Assembly (NCBI GenBank): GCA_032139905.1
Contig: JAQJDB010000007.1
Location: 1,612,001 to 1,676,000 of the forward strand
Origin: Nitrospira sp. MA-1
GTDB taxonomy: Bacteria > Nitrospirota > Nitrospiria > Nitrospirales > UBA8639
DNA: 64,000 nucleotides
Direction of reading: 5' to 3'
The notes beneath the pieces were generated by a model. That model saw only the letters and a list, made by a program, of their open reading frames with translations. It made no database searches and was not told where the DNA came from. The position numbers and the translations under genes are program-made. Numbering within the stretch: position 1 is the first letter of the stretch; the number at the start of each line of letters is the position of its first letter. Shown here in pieces: positions 36,122 to 49,297 of the stretch.

Positions 36122-37018
36122 ATGACCAACGATCCACCCGTTTCTGGAAACCGATTTCAATGCCTGGTGGCGAGTACGGTGTGTGCGCTTCTATTGCTGA
36201 GCGTAGCTTGTCAAAAGGCTCCAGGAACAGCTAGAGATCAATTAATTTATATTTCGGAGGAAAAGGAAATTGCCCTGGGACTTGCGGCATTTCGCGAGGT
36301 CCTGAAGTCGGCACCATTAAGCAGAGATCCGGAAGTGACGTTAATGGTGAACCGTGTGGGGCAACGCATTGCCAAGGGAGCCAATAAACCGGAATACGTC
36401 TGGGAATTCGCCGTCATTGAGGATGATGATCAGGTGAATGCCTTTGCCTTGCCTGGAGGCAAAGTGGCAGTGTTTACCGGAATTTTGAAATACACAAAAA
36501 CAGAAGCCGGGCTGGCGACCGTCATGGCCCATGAAGTTGCCCATGCGTTGCAACGGCATGGAGCCGAGCGATACAGTCGTGGAATTCTGGAACAAATTGG
36601 TCAACTCGGAGCTTTAGCTGGCGCCGCCGCAGGAGGCGTCGACCCAGGTCTTGCTATTGGAGCTATGAGTGCCTATGGGGTGGGTGTGGCCCTTCCCAAT
36701 TCCCGTGAACAGGAAACTGAAGCCGATTTTATCGGGTTGCAATTGATGGCCAAAGCCGGATATGACCCGCGGGAAGCGGTGCCGTTTTGGGAACGCATGA
36801 GCGGGTGCCCGAGAAAAATGATCGGAAAATTTTGCTTTCGTACACAAAATGCCGTTCCGGAATTTTTATCCACTCACCCTTCGGATGTGACCCGGATTAA
36901 CCGAATTGAAGCCTGGATTCCCCAAGCCATGAAATTTTATCATCCTGAGGGATTACCGCCTGGAGTACCTGAATCCCCGCTCAAAAAACCGACATCTGAA
37001 TCGGATTTAAAATCCTGA
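36122..37018 (+). CDS. M48-family metalloprotease, lipoprotein
   Basis: ATG 36122 follows GAGGA at good spacing and gives 298 residues; the frame opens at a TTG 36104. The signal peptide ends in the lipobox LSVAC, so the protein is probably anchored to a membrane. The M48 zinc-protease core includes VMAHEVAHALQRHGAERYS with the HExxH motif, a long Gly/Ala-rich helix, and the third ligand in REQETEADFIGLQLMAKAGY. This matches BepA/LoiP-type periplasmic proteases. It lies between sppA and carB, apparently in the same transcript. Confidence 0.9.
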   Translation: MTNDPPVSGNRFQCLVASTVCALLLLSVACQKAPGTARDQLIYISEEKEIALGLAAFREVLKSAPLSRDPEVTLMVNRVGQRIAKGANKPEYVWEFAVIEDDDQVNAFALPGGKVAVFTGILKYTKTEAGLATVMAHEVAHALQRHGAERYSRGILEQIGQLGALAGAAAGGVDPGLAIGAMSAYGVGVALPNSREQETEADFIGLQLMAKAGYDPREAVPFWERMSGCPRKMIGKFCFRTQNAVPEFLSTHPSDVTRINRIEAWIPQAMKFYHPEGLPPGVPESPLKKPTSESDLKS

Positions 37019-37027
37019 GAGCCCAAC

Positions 37028-40000
37028 ATGCCACGAAGAAACGACATCCATCGAATTTTATTAATAGGCTCCGGACCGATTGTCATTGGTCAAGGCTGTG
37101 AGTTTGACTATTCCGGAACGCAAGCATGCAGGGCACTGAAGGAGGAAGGCTTTGAAGTCATCCTCGTCAATAGTAATCCTGCCACCATTATGACCGACCC
37201 GGATCTCGCGGACCGAACTTATGTGGAACCGATTACGACAGAAGTGGTGGAGGCGATTTTGGAGCGAGAGCATCCTGATGCCCTGCTTCCGACCATGGGC
37301 GGGCAGACCGCTCTGAATGTCACTATGGAATTAGTGAAGCGAGGGATTCTGGAAAAACACGGAGTGCAACTTATCGGAGCTTCCTATGAATCGATCCAGA
37401 AGGCCGAAGATCGGGAATTATTCAAACAGGCGATGGCACGTATTGGATTAAATGTAGCGGCAAGCGGGTCATTTCGCTCAAGAGAGGAAGCCTTACAGCT
37501 TCTTCAAACGATTGGATTTCCCGCTATCGTCCGCCCATCATTTACTCTGGGAGGAGCAGGGGGCAATATTGCCTATAACCGTGAAGAATTTGATAAGTAC
37601 ATTGATTGGGCTCTTGTGACCAGTCCCGTTGGACAAGCCTTGCTGGAACAATCTCTTCTGGGATGGAAGGAATATGAATTAGAAGTGATGCGGGACTCCA
37701 AAGATAATGTGGTCATTGTCTGCCCCATCGAAAATTTTGATCCGATGGGTGTGCATACAGGTGACAGTATCACGGTGGCCCCCGCCATGACCTTATCCGA
37801 TAAAGAATATCAGCACATGCGGGACGCGGCGATACGTATTATTCGAGAAATCGGGGTGGATACCGGCGGGTCCAATATTCAATTTTCCTTGAATCCGGAC
37901 AATGGGGGCTTGATGGTTATTGAGATGAATCCTCGCGTGTCCAGAAGTTCCGCCTTGGCCTCAAAGGCAACGGGGTTTCCGATAGCCAAAATCGCTGCGA
38001 AATTGGCCATCGGGTATACCCTGGACGAAATTCCCAACGATATTACCCAAGTGACGAAAGCCTGTTTTGAGCCGACCATTGATTATGTGGTCGTGAAAAT
38101 TCCACGGTTTACATTTGAGAAATTTGATGGGGTGGATCGAGTGCTGACCACGCATATGAAATCCGTTGGAGAAGCCATGGCACTCGGAGGCACCTTCAAA
38201 GAAGCCTTGCAGAAGGCGATTCGGTCACTTGAAACAGACCGGTATGGGTTGATGTCGTTGCACGGGCTTGATGGGAAAAAAGACACTGCCGGACCGGATC
38301 ATCCACTACATGACCGCCTTCAATCTCAGGTTCGAATCCCCACTGCCGATCGCCTTTGGTTTCTGGCTGATGGGTTCCGAATTGGGATGTCGGTGGATGA
38401 GCTGTATCAATTGTCTCGGGTTGATCGCTGGTTTTTACATGAAATTGAAGAACTCGTAGAATTTGAAGCCCAATGGGTTCGCAAAAGCAAGGAAGAATTT
38501 AAGACCGATCGTTCACACGACACCCCCAAAGGATGCCCTGATACTCTGCTGATTCCCCTTGAACAAGCGAAGGGCCTTGGATTTTCCGATCAACGGCTTG
38601 GGCAACTCATCGGGAGAGAAGAAGATACCATTCGTCAGTGGCGAAAGAGCAGGGGATCCGGCTATGGCACCGTCTTTAAAAGAGTCGACACGTGTGGGGC
38701 CGAATTCGAGGCACATACCCCTTATCTCTATTCCACGTCCGGTTTAACCTGTGAATCCCGCCCTTCCCAAAAAAGAAAAATCATGATCTTAGGGGGAGGC
38801 CCGAACCGAATTGGGCAAGGCATTGAATTTGATTACTGTTGCGTGCATGCCGCCATGGCCCTAAAAGAAGAAGGCATTGAAACCATTATGGTCAATTGCA
38901 ATCCGGAAACAGTCAGTACGGATTATGACATTTCCGATCGCCTCTATTTTGAACCCTTGACGAAAGAAGAGGTCTTGCGAATTATCCTGGCCGAACGTCC
39001 GGATGGGGTCGTCGTACAATTCGGTGGACAAACGCCTCTCAAGCTGGCCGTTCCGTTAGAGCAAGAAGGGGTAAGAATTTTGGGGACACAACCCGATGCG
39101 ATTGATCGCGCGGAAGATCGAAAACGGTTTAGTGATCTATTGATTGAATTGAATCTCCTGCAGCCGCAAAACGGTACCGCACGGTCCTCGCATGAAGCTC
39201 ATATTATTGCCGTCAATATTGGCTATCCAGTCATGGTACGCCCTTCGTATGTATTGGGGGGGCGTGCCATGCAAATCGTATATGATGCTGACGCGTTGGA
39301 TGAATACCTTCAGCGGCATGACATGGACTTGGGAAGACATCCCTTGTTAATCGATGATTACCTTGAAGACGCCATAGAAGTTGATGTGGATGCCATTGCA
39401 GATGGGACAGACGTCGTGGTGGCTGCCATCATGGAACATGTCGAAATGGCAGGCATTCATTCAGGAGATTCAGCTTGTTCATTACCTGCCCACTCCCTTG
39501 GTGCCGATATTCTTGAGACGATCAATCGCCAAACCATTCTTTTGGCCAAGGAGTTACAGGTGACGGGTTTAATGAATATCCAATATGCGGTCAAGGGTGG
39601 GGCGGTCTATATCCTGGAGGTGAATCCTCGCGCTTCTCGCACGGTCCCTTTTGTAAGTAAGGTCATTGGTGTGCCCTTGGCCAAACATGCGATGAAAGTT
39701 ATGGCGGGACGAACCTTGAAAGACTTAGGCTTTACGCAGTCGCCGCTTTTTTCGCACATTGCCATTAAGGAAGCCGTCTTTCCATTTACGAAACTCGGTG
39801 TCTCTGATGTATTATTGGGTCCGGAAATGCGTTCCACGGGCGAGGTCATGGGGATTGATCGAAGCTTCGGGTGGGCGTTTGCAAAATCTCAAGCCGCATC
39901 AGGAATGCCTTTGCCTTTGGCAGGGACTGCTCTTCTCAGCGTGAAAGATGGGGATAAACCCGCCACACTTGCTATCGCGCAGCGACTGTCGCAACTCGGA

Positions 40001-40330
40001 TTTTCACTGAATGCGACTAAGGGGACTGCGGCCTTTTTGCGGAAACATGGGATCACCGTAGTGACGGTGAACAAACTTAATGCAGCCCGCCCTCATATCG
40101 AGGATTTACTCAAAAACAAAGAGCTGTCTTTAGTTGTAAATACGGTAGGTGGTGCCTCTTCCCAGGATGATTCCGCCCCAATTCGCAAAGCGGCTGTCTT
40201 CGGCGGGATTCCTTACTTTACGACCATTCAAGCCGCGCAAGCAGCCATATCGGGAATAGAGGCGATGAAGAAAACATCCATAGAGGTTCGCTGTCTGCAG
40301 GAATATCATTCTGGATTGCCAGCCGGGTAA
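37028..40330 (+). CDS. carB: Carbamoyl-phosphate synthase large subunit
   Basis: CarB makes carbamoyl phosphate from bicarbonate, ammonia and two ATP. The 1100-residue protein has two homologous ATP-grasp halves: [20 protein letters not shown] at the N-terminus and [20 protein letters not shown] near residue 585, each with its own ATP-binding region, and a C-terminal allosteric MGS domain ([21 protein letters not shown]). About 27 residues longer than the E. coli enzyme. It is separated from carA by two protease genes. Confidence 0.97.
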   Translation: MPRRNDIHRILLIGSGPIVIGQGCEFDYSGTQACRALKEEGFEVILVNSNPATIMTDPDLADRTYVEPITTEVVEAILEREHPDALLPTMGGQTALNVTMELVKRGILEKHGVQLIGASYESIQKAEDRELFKQAMARIGLNVAASGSFRSREEALQLLQTIGFPAIVRPSFTLGGAGGNIAYNREEFDKYIDWALVTSPVGQALLEQSLLGWKEYELEVMRDSKDNVVIVCPIENFDPMGVHTGDSITVAPAMTLSDKEYQHMRDAAIRIIREIGVDTGGSNIQFSLNPDNGGLMVIEMNPRVSRSSALASKATGFPIAKIAAKLAIGYTLDEIPNDITQVTKACFEPTIDYVVVKIPRFTFEKFDGVDRVLTTHMKSVGEAMALGGTFKEALQKAIRSLETDRYGLMSLHGLDGKKDTAGPDHPLHDRLQSQVRIPTADRLWFLADGFRIGMSVDELYQLSRVDRWFLHEIEELVEFEAQWVRKSKEEFKTDRSHDTPKGCPDTLLIPLEQAKGLGFSDQRLGQLIGREEDTIRQWRKSRGSGYGTVFKRVDTCGAEFEAHTPYLYSTSGLTCESRPSQKRKIMILGGGPNRIGQGIEFDYCCVHAAMALKEEGIETIMVNCNPETVSTDYDISDRLYFEPLTKEEVLRIILAERPDGVVVQFGGQTPLKLAVPLEQEGVRILGTQPDAIDRAEDRKRFSDLLIELNLLQPQNGTARSSHEAHIIAVNIGYPVMVRPSYVLGGRAMQIVYDADALDEYLQRHDMDLGRHPLLIDDYLEDAIEVDVDAIADGTDVVVAAIMEHVEMAGIHSGDSACSLPAHSLGADILETINRQTILLAKELQVTGLMNIQYAVKGGAVYILEVNPRASRTVPFVSKVIGVPLAKHAMKVMAGRTLKDLGFTQSPLFSHIAIKEAVFPFTKLGVSDVLLGPEMRSTGEVMGIDRSFGWAFAKSQAASGMPLPLAGTALLSVKDGDKPATLAIAQRLSQLGFSLNATKGTAAFLRKHGITVVTVNKLNAARPHIEDLLKNKELSLVVNTVGGASSQDDSAPIRKAAVFGGIPYFTTIQAAQAAISGIEAMKKTSIEVRCLQEYHSGLPAG

Positions 40331-40352
40331 GCCAAAAAGGACCGAACGCGAT

Positions 40353-40370
40353 GATGGTTTATGAACCATC
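40353..40370 (+). other. Short hairpin between carB and greA
   Basis: GATGGTT (40353-40359) pairs with AACCATC (40364-40370). There is no T run, so it may slow readthrough or protect an mRNA end rather than terminate. Confidence 0.35.
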
Positions 40371-40406
40371 CGAGTTTCAGGATCTAATAAAGGGGAGTGT
40401 GGTTTC

Positions 40407-40883
40407 ATGAAAATTCCTATCACAAAAAAAGGATATGAGGCACTGCAAGCGGAACTGGCCAGGCTGCGACGGGAAGACCGCCCTAGAAACATTCAGGCCA
40501 TTACCGAGGCTCGTGAACATGGTGATCTCAAAGAAAATGCCGAATATAAAGCCGCCAAAGAGCAGCAGCAATTTATTGATACACGGATGGCTGAGCTTGA
40601 GCATAAACTCAGCATGGCTCAAGTGGTGGAAATAGCCAGCGGGCAGAGTGACACGGTTGTGTTTGGCGTCACAGTCTCCATTGTCAGTTTAGAGTCTCAG
40701 GAGGAAAAACGTTATACCCTGGTGGGACAAGAAGAAGCCGATATCAAAAATGGTTCCATTTCGGTTCAATCGCCTATTGGGCGTGCGCTGATTGGGCATC
40801 GGGTCGGAGATATCGTTGAAGTGCATCGACCTGCTGGGGTTATTGAATACCAAATCCAGTCCATTTGTTTTGAGGAGCTATAA
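40407..40883 (+). CDS. greA: Transcription elongation factor GreA
   Basis: GreA rescues backtracked RNA polymerase by stimulating transcript cleavage. The 158-residue protein has the N-terminal coiled coil with the tip KENAEYKAAKEQQQFID carrying the acidic pair, and the C-terminal FKBP-like domain SPIGRALIGHRVGDIVEV. Length is typical. An AAGGGGAG ribosome site precedes ATG 40407. It follows carB by 76 bases and is two bases from the next gene. Confidence 0.96.
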   Translation: MKIPITKKGYEALQAELARLRREDRPRNIQAITEAREHGDLKENAEYKAAKEQQQFIDTRMAELEHKLSMAQVVEIASGQSDTVVFGVTVSIVSLESQEEKRYTLVGQEEADIKNGSISVQSPIGRALIGHRVGDIVEVHRPAGVIEYQIQSICFEEL

Positions 40884-40885
40884 TC

Positions 40886-41686
40886 ATGACTTCCCCCATT
40901 TCCTTAGTTACATTGGTCACTGATTTTGGAGATATCGATTATTTTGTCCCAAGTATGAAGGGCGTAATGCTCGGAATTAATTCTCAAATTCGCATCGTCG
41001 ATCTGACGCATCGAATCCCGGCGCATGGGATTGAACAGGCCGCGTTTTTTTTGAAATCGTGTTATCAATATTTTCCAGATGGAACGGTGCATGTGGTGGT
41101 CGTGGACCCTGCTGTCGGGAGTTCCCGACGGGCAATCTTGGCTTCAACCTCCAGACATTTCTTCCTGGCTCCGGATAATGGTGTTCTGAGTTACGTGCTC
41201 CAAGAGGAAACGTCGGTTGAAGTTCGATCGATTGAGAATAAACAATACCGATTAGATTCTGCGGGCGGAACGTTTGATGGCCGGGATTTGTTTGCACCCT
41301 CTGCCGCCTGGTTGACGAAGGGGCAGGTTCCTGGTTCTTACGGACGACTCATTCATGATTATGTCACGCTTCCCCTAGATCCCCCACGTATGCAACAGCA
41401 GGCCCTTCATGGGCGTATTGTCTATGTCGACCATTTTGGTAATGCCATGACGAATATCACCCTGGCCGATATCGAAACATTTCGATCAGTCACCAAGAAG
41501 GAATACTCCGGTTTAAAAATTGGGGATGCACTCATTAATGGAATAAAGACCCATTATGGAGAAGGCGCCATGGGAATCCCGGAAGCCTTAATCAATAGTA
41601 ATGGTCATGTCGAGATTTTTGTGAAGCAAGGGCGAGCGGTGGACCGATGTGAGTTGCACGTTGGCCAAACTGTTGAACTCATCTAG
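40886..41686 (+). CDS. S-adenosylmethionine hydrolase (DUF62 family)
   Basis: Members of this family (SAM hydroxide adenosyltransferase) break SAM to adenosine and methionine using water or hydroxide; relatives are the fluorinases. The 266-residue protein shows LVTDFGDIDYFVPSMKG at the start, VVVDPAVGSSRRAI, LAPDNGVLSYVL, GGTFDGRDLFAP and the C-terminal VDHFGNAMTNI, the standard family landmarks. The TAG stop overlaps the stop of the convergent bioA. It starts two bases after greA. Confidence 0.9.
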   Translation: MTSPISLVTLVTDFGDIDYFVPSMKGVMLGINSQIRIVDLTHRIPAHGIEQAAFFLKSCYQYFPDGTVHVVVVDPAVGSSRRAILASTSRHFFLAPDNGVLSYVLQEETSVEVRSIENKQYRLDSAGGTFDGRDLFAPSAAWLTKGQVPGSYGRLIHDYVTLPLDPPRMQQQALHGRIVYVDHFGNAMTNITLADIETFRSVTKKEYSGLKIGDALINGIKTHYGEGAMGIPEALINSNGHVEIFVKQGRAVDRCELHVGQTVELI

Positions 41687-43062
41687 GTTTGAACTGAGAA
41701 AGATGGGCGGGATGAACGAACAACTGAAATAGCGAGTTTTAGAATCGATACCATTTGCTCAAGTTCCTTGACGCTGGCGGAAAGTGGAGGCATGAGAATC
41801 ATAATTGTGCCGATGGGACGGATCAACATCCCCAAGGTTCTGGCAGTCATGGCTATTTTCTGACCGATGCGTTCGTCCGGAGGGAACGGTTTTTTATTAG
41901 CTCGATCTTGAACCAGTTCAATCCCGACCATGTAGCCACATTGACGGATGTCGCCCACCCAAGGATCGTCGCTCAACGACTCCAGGGCCTTTCGTAATTT
42001 TGGGATTCTTCGTTGAAGCTTTGCAAGTGTGCGTTCGCTCTTAAAAATGCTTAGGTTAGCAAGAGCTGCCGCACAGCCCAAAGGATTTCCTGCGTAACTA
42101 TGTCCATGGAAAAAAGTTTTGCCTTCATGCCCTTCTCCCAAAAACGCGTCATAAATGGCGGCTGTGGTTAACGTGGCAGCCAAGGGTAGATACCCTCCCG
42201 TTAATCCTTTGGCAATGGCCATAATATCCGGAGTTATTTCTTCATGCTCACAGGCAAACATTAAACCTGTTCGTCCAAACCCGGTGGCAACCTCATCGGC
42301 AATGAATAAGACGTTGTAGCGCGTGCATAGATCCCTAACGCGTTTCAAGTAACCTGGAGGGGAGGGAATAATCCCGGCGACTCCTTGCACCATGGGCTCA
42401 AGAATAAGGCCTGCAATTTCTTGATGTGATGTGTGCAGAAGCTTTTCAAGAGGATCGAGGCAGGCAAGCTGGCATTGGGGAAACTCCATATGAAGGGGAC
42501 ATCGATAACAATGAGGTGGTTCAATGGCGTGGCTTGGAAAGAGGAGGGAAGAAAAAGGTCTACGGAATAGTTCGACTCCGCTGAGGCTCACGCTTCCCAC
42601 TGTATCCCCATGATAGGATAGGCCTAGATGGATAAATCGAGTTTTTTGTGGCTGGGGCGTTGGACATTGTTGCCAGTACTGGATAGCCATCTTTGCCCCA
42701 ACTTCAACAGCCGTTGAACCGTTGTCTGAATAAAAGACTTTTCGTAAGCCTTTCGGAGCCAGGCGAATAAGTGCCTTCGCCAATTGAATGGCTGGTGGGT
42801 TGGAAAGCCCTAGTAGCGTCGTATGAGCCACCTGGGTCAGTTGCCGACGGATGGCCTGATTAATGCGGGGATGTTGATGGCCATGGACATTGACCCAGAT
42901 CGATGCTGTGGCATCAAGATAGGCATTGCCGTCCATGTCATAGAGATAAGATCCTTTTCCGCGTCTGATAATGAGAGGAGTCTGGCCCTCCCATTCCTGC
43001 ATTTGGGTAAAAGGGTGCCAAATGTACTCACAATCGTCTTTTTCTAATGCTGTGTGGGACAT
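41683..43062 (-). CDS. bioA: Adenosylmethionine-8-amino-7-oxononanoate aminotransferase
   Basis: BioA makes 7,8-diaminopelargonic acid for biotin, with SAM as the amino donor. The 459-residue PLP enzyme has WHPFTQMQEW near the start, YSDNGSTAVEVG, LSYHGDTVGS, FIADEVATGFGRTG and the PLP lysine in MAIAKGLTGGYLPLAAT. No other biotin gene is in the window. Its stop shares the CTAG with the SAM hydrolase gene, which is notable because both proteins consume SAM. Upstream it diverges from lepA. Confidence 0.94.
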   Translation of the reverse strand: MSHTALEKDDCEYIWHPFTQMQEWEGQTPLIIRRGKGSYLYDMDGNAYLDATASIWVNVHGHQHPRINQAIRRQLTQVAHTTLLGLSNPPAIQLAKALIRLAPKGLRKVFYSDNGSTAVEVGAKMAIQYWQQCPTPQPQKTRFIHLGLSYHGDTVGSVSLSGVELFRRPFSSLLFPSHAIEPPHCYRCPLHMEFPQCQLACLDPLEKLLHTSHQEIAGLILEPMVQGVAGIIPSPPGYLKRVRDLCTRYNVLFIADEVATGFGRTGLMFACEHEEITPDIMAIAKGLTGGYLPLAATLTTAAIYDAFLGEGHEGKTFFHGHSYAGNPLGCAAALANLSIFKSERTLAKLQRRIPKLRKALESLSDDPWVGDIRQCGYMVGIELVQDRANKKPFPPDERIGQKIAMTARTLGMLIRPIGTIMILMPPLSASVKELEQMVSILKLAISVVRSSRPSFSVQT

Positions 43063-43115
43063 TTTTAGATCTCTGGTCCGGTTAAAGACAATAACCTAGC
43101 GGAATCCATCAATTT

Positions 43116-43144
43116 TTGACAACCTTTTAGGGTCACATTACAAT
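43116..43144 (+). promoter_or_regulatory. Strong sigma-70 type promoter of lepA
   Basis: TTGACA (43116-43121), a 17-base spacer and TACAAT (43139-43144) give a near-perfect promoter. The predicted start point, about seven bases on, is roughly eight bases before ATG 43159, so the lepA mRNA would have almost no leader. Confidence 0.72.
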
Positions 43145-43158
43145 CACGGTCACTTCGA

Positions 43159-44973
43159 ATGAGTAAAGCCTTCCCTCAAACACACATCCGCAATTTTTCG
43201 ATTATTGCTCATATTGATCACGGCAAATCCACCCTTGCTGATCGGTTTCTGGAAATCACCGGTGCCGTGTCGCCACGTGAGGCGCGTGCACAATATCTGG
43301 ACGCCATGGATCTGGAACGTGAGCGCGGGATCACCATTAAAGCACATGCGGTCACCACGCGGTTTAAGAGCTCGGATGGGCAAGACTATCAATTTAATCT
43401 CATTGATACGCCCGGGCATGTCGATTTTGCTTATGAGGTATCGCGGAGCCTGGCTGCCTGTGAAGGAGCCCTTCTGTTGATTGATGCTACTCAGGGGGTT
43501 GAGGCCCAGACCATCGCCAATGCCTATCTGGCGATTTCGAATGATTTAGTGATTATTCCCGTCATTAATAAAATCGATTTACCGAGTGCGGATGTGGAGG
43601 GCGTAAAGGTCCAAATTCGAGATGTGTTGGGATTGTCGAGTGAGGAAGCCTTTTTAGTCAGTGCCAAGGATGGACGAGGGGTCAAGGAGGTGCTTGAAGG
43701 TGTGGTGAAGGTCATTCCGGCTCCAATCGGGTCCATTAATCAACCCCTAAAGGCCCTGATTTTTGACTCCTGGTTTGACAATTATCAGGGAGCCGTGGTG
43801 CTTCTTCGAGTCATGGACGGAGAAGTCACCCCCAATATGATGATTAAATTAATGTTTTCCGGACGTGAGTTTGAAGTCCTGGAGGTGGGCGTTTTTTCTC
43901 CGAAACGAACCAAGGTAAGTCGGCTGGGGCCCGGGGAAGTCGGGTATATTTGTGCCGGAATGAAAGAGCTATCCGACACCAAAATTGGTGATACCATTAC
44001 GGATTCAAAGCGCCCCACAAGCGTTGCCCTTCCCGGGTACCGGGATGTCAAACCGGTAGTATTTTGCGGGTTATACACGACGGATAATGCCAAGTTTGAG
44101 GATCTGCGGGATTCTCTAGAGAAGTTGCAACTGAATGATTCCTCCTTTGTCTATGAACCGGAAACCTCCCTGGCTTTGGGATTTGGATTCCGATGTGGAT
44201 TTCTAGGGCTCCTCCACATGGAAATTATTCGAGAGCGCTTGGAGCGGGAATATGGACTGGATCTGATCAGTACCGCCCCAACTGTCGTCTATCGTGTATT
44301 AACCACCAAAGGCGAAACATTGGTCATCGATAATCCATCAAAACTCCCGGATCCATCTCAAATCGAACGAATTGAAGAGCCCTATATCAAAGCCACGATG
44401 ATTACGCCGGAGCGGTATATCGGAAATGTCCTTCAACTTTGCCAGGAGCGTCGAGGCATTCAAATCGGGCTGCAATATCTGGATCCAACCCGGTCCATGT
44501 TAACCTACGAAATCCCGCTCAATGAAATTGTGTTAGACTTTTATGATCGACTGAAATCCCGGACTCAAGGGTATGCCTCGTTAGACTACGAATTGCTGGG
44601 CTATCGCGAGTCTGATCTGGTGAAATTGGATTTATTGCTGAATGGTGAGACGGTGGACGCTCTCTCCATTATCGCCCACAAAGATAAAGTTCAAAGTCGG
44701 GGGCGGCAATTAGCTGAAAAAATGAAAGAACTCATTCCCAAGCAAATGTTTGAAATTGTCATTCAAGCGACGATTGGCAAACGCATTATTGCCAGAGAAA
44801 CGATTGGCGCACTCAAGAAAAATGTGACGGCCAAGTGTTATGGTGGAGATATTTCCCGAAAACGCAAATTGTGGGAGAAGCAAAAAGAAGGAAAAAAACG
44901 AATGAAACAATTAGGACGAGTCGAAGTCCCTCAGGAAGCTTTTCTGGCCATTTTAAAGACCGATCCGAACTGA
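43159..44973 (+). CDS. lepA: Elongation factor 4 (LepA)
   Basis: LepA is a ribosome-associated GTPase that helps with translation under stress and in initiation. The 604-residue protein has G1 [17 protein letters not shown]3 [12 protein letters not shown]4 NKIDLPSAD, and the LepA-specific C-terminal region with [28 protein letters not shown]. Length is normal. No ribosome site was found, and the promoter predicts a near-leaderless transcript. lepB follows after seven bases. Confidence 0.97.
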   Translation: MSKAFPQTHIRNFSIIAHIDHGKSTLADRFLEITGAVSPREARAQYLDAMDLERERGITIKAHAVTTRFKSSDGQDYQFNLIDTPGHVDFAYEVSRSLAACEGALLLIDATQGVEAQTIANAYLAISNDLVIIPVINKIDLPSADVEGVKVQIRDVLGLSSEEAFLVSAKDGRGVKEVLEGVVKVIPAPIGSINQPLKALIFDSWFDNYQGAVVLLRVMDGEVTPNMMIKLMFSGREFEVLEVGVFSPKRTKVSRLGPGEVGYICAGMKELSDTKIGDTITDSKRPTSVALPGYRDVKPVVFCGLYTTDNAKFEDLRDSLEKLQLNDSSFVYEPETSLALGFGFRCGFLGLLHMEIIRERLEREYGLDLISTAPTVVYRVLTTKGETLVIDNPSKLPDPSQIERIEEPYIKATMITPERYIGNVLQLCQERRGIQIGLQYLDPTRSMLTYEIPLNEIVLDFYDRLKSRTQGYASLDYELLGYRESDLVKLDLLLNGETVDALSIIAHKDKVQSRGRQLAEKMKELIPKQMFEIVIQATIGKRIIARETIGALKKNVTAKCYGGDISRKRKLWEKQKEGKKRMKQLGRVEVPQEAFLAILKTDPN

Positions 44974-44980
44974 ACCGCTG

Positions 44981-45742
44981 ATGACCACAGAAGATCCACA
45001 ACAACCTAAAATGACCGAATCTTCCGAAAAAAACATTCAAGAGGAATCCTCGGTTGCCTCAAGTTCCCAGGAGGGTGAGGTATCCAAGAAGTCGATTATT
45101 CGAGAATATGCCGAGGCCTTAATCATTGCTATTGTTCTGGCTCTCACCATTCGAGTCTTTGTGGTCCAGGCCTTTAAGATTCCATCAGGGTCCATGATTC
45201 CGACCTTGATGATTGGCGATCATATCCTTGTTTCCAAGCTGTCCTATGGGTTTCAGTTGCCGAAAGACTGTGAGTTTCAGGTTTCGTTCCCGCCGGTGAC
45301 GTGTTTTTCTTCGACGATCGTGATGAATTTTGATCCTCCCTCGCGTGGAGATATTATTGTGTTCCGCTATCCTGAAGATGAAAACAAGGATTTCATAAAG
45401 CGGGTGATCGGACTCCCCGGTGATACCATTCATATTCAAAACAAACACGTAATCGTGAATGGACAGCCATTGTTGGATGAAGGATTTACGCAGAGGGTCG
45501 ATCCCGGAATTATTGATGGTCGTATCAATCCTCGCGATAATCTTGGTCCCTTAACCGTTCCTCCAGAATCATACTTTGTGATGGGTGACAACCGCGACCA
45601 AAGTTTGGACAGCCGTTTTTGGGGATTTGTGCGAATGGATAAGATTAAAGGCAGAGCCTTTCTCGTGTATTGGTCATGGAATGGGCAGGGAGCTTGGACC
45701 GATTGGATCCGATGGGAACGAATCGGAAAGCTCATTGAATAG
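44981..45742 (+). CDS. lepB: Signal peptidase I
   Basis: LepB cleaves signal peptides at the outer face of the inner membrane. The 253-residue protein has a charged cytoplasmic N-terminus, a single membrane helix (ALIIAIVLALTIRVFVVQAF), the catalytic Ser in KIPSGSMIPTLMIGDHILV, the catalytic Lys in DFIKRVIGLPGDTI and the end box GDNRDQSLDSRFWGFV. One clear membrane helix is seen, where E. coli has two. It follows lepA. Confidence 0.96.
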   Translation: MTTEDPQQPKMTESSEKNIQEESSVASSSQEGEVSKKSIIREYAEALIIAIVLALTIRVFVVQAFKIPSGSMIPTLMIGDHILVSKLSYGFQLPKDCEFQVSFPPVTCFSSTIVMNFDPPSRGDIIVFRYPEDENKDFIKRVIGLPGDTIHIQNKHVIVNGQPLLDEGFTQRVDPGIIDGRINPRDNLGPLTVPPESYFVMGDNRDQSLDSRFWGFVRMDKIKGRAFLVYWSWNGQGAWTDWIRWERIGKLIE

Positions 45743-45796
45743 TGAGCACACAATCACTTGACCCAACCAAAACTTCAGCCTTGTACTGATTCAAGG

Positions 45797-46796
45797 ATGA
45801 AATCGCTATCCGTTGTCCCATCGATTTCCGCTCGGAAATTCAAACAGTATATTCAACGCTTTTCTCGCGCCCGCATTCTGGTTGTTGGAGATCTCATTTT
45901 AGATCATTACGTCTGGGGCAAGGTGCATCGTGTCTCCCCTGAAGCGCCTGTACCGATTGTTCATGTGGACTCTGAGTCGTACCGAATGGGTGGGGCAGCG
46001 AATGTGTATCATAATATTCTGACATTAGGCGGGCAGGCTGAATTGTGTGGCGTGGTCGGTGCGGATCATGTTGGGAAACAATTCCTTGCTGACATCCGAC
46101 AATCGTCCCCATTTACCTCCGGTGTGTTTGTTGATTCCGGTCGTCCTACAATTAAAAAAACGAGAGTGGTTGCGCACAATCAGCAAATTGTTCGATTTGA
46201 TGTGGAGCAACGCCATGACATTTCGTCCCAACAGACAAAAAAAATGATACGACATGTGGCTTCCCGACTTCCTGGAGCCTCCTGCCTGGTGATTTCTGAT
46301 TATGCGAAGGGCATGATCACCGTTGAACTGATGAAGGCCATTCATACCCTAGCTGTTCAGTTTAACGTACCGATTGTGGTGGATCCGAAGGTGGAACATA
46401 TGGCCTATTACCAGGGAGTGACGGTGATTACACCCAATCATCTCGAAGCCAAACAGGCTGCAGGGTTCCTCCCAAGCCAGGATGTTCCGATTGATGAAAT
46501 CGGCGTTGCTCTTCAACAACGCTTGCAGTGCCGGGCAGTCGTTGTCACGAGGGGAGAGGAGGGAATGAGTATTTTTGAAAATACAGGCAATTCCTGGAGC
46601 ATCCCGGCTGTGGCCCGACAGGTCTATGATGTGACGGGAGCAGGCGATACCGTTATCAGTACTCTTGCCTTAGCACTGAGTGCAAAAGCCTCACTTCCTG
46701 AGGCTGCGGTCTTAGCCAATCAAGCCGCCGGTATTGTCGTGGGCATGGTCGGTACTGCCACAGTGACACAAGCACAACTTCAAGAGGCATTACTCC

Positions 46797-46810
<14 letters not shown>
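45797..46810 (+). CDS. rfaE1: D-glycero-beta-D-manno-heptose-7-phosphate kinase
   Basis: The kinase (HldE N-terminal domain / RfaE1) phosphorylates heptose 7-phosphate at C1 for LPS heptose. From ATG 45797 it has 337 residues; a TTG at 45758 is an alternative. PfkB-family marks are present: RILVVGDLILDHYVWGKVHRVSPEAP, ESYRMGGAANV, DPKVEHMAYYQGVTVITPN and DVTGAGDTVIST with the catalytic Asp. The nucleotidyltransferase half found in E. coli HldE is absent. The last 14 bases overlap kdsB. Confidence 0.92.
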
Positions 46811-49282
<2,472 letters not shown>

Positions 49283-49297
49283 CGAACAGGAATGATC

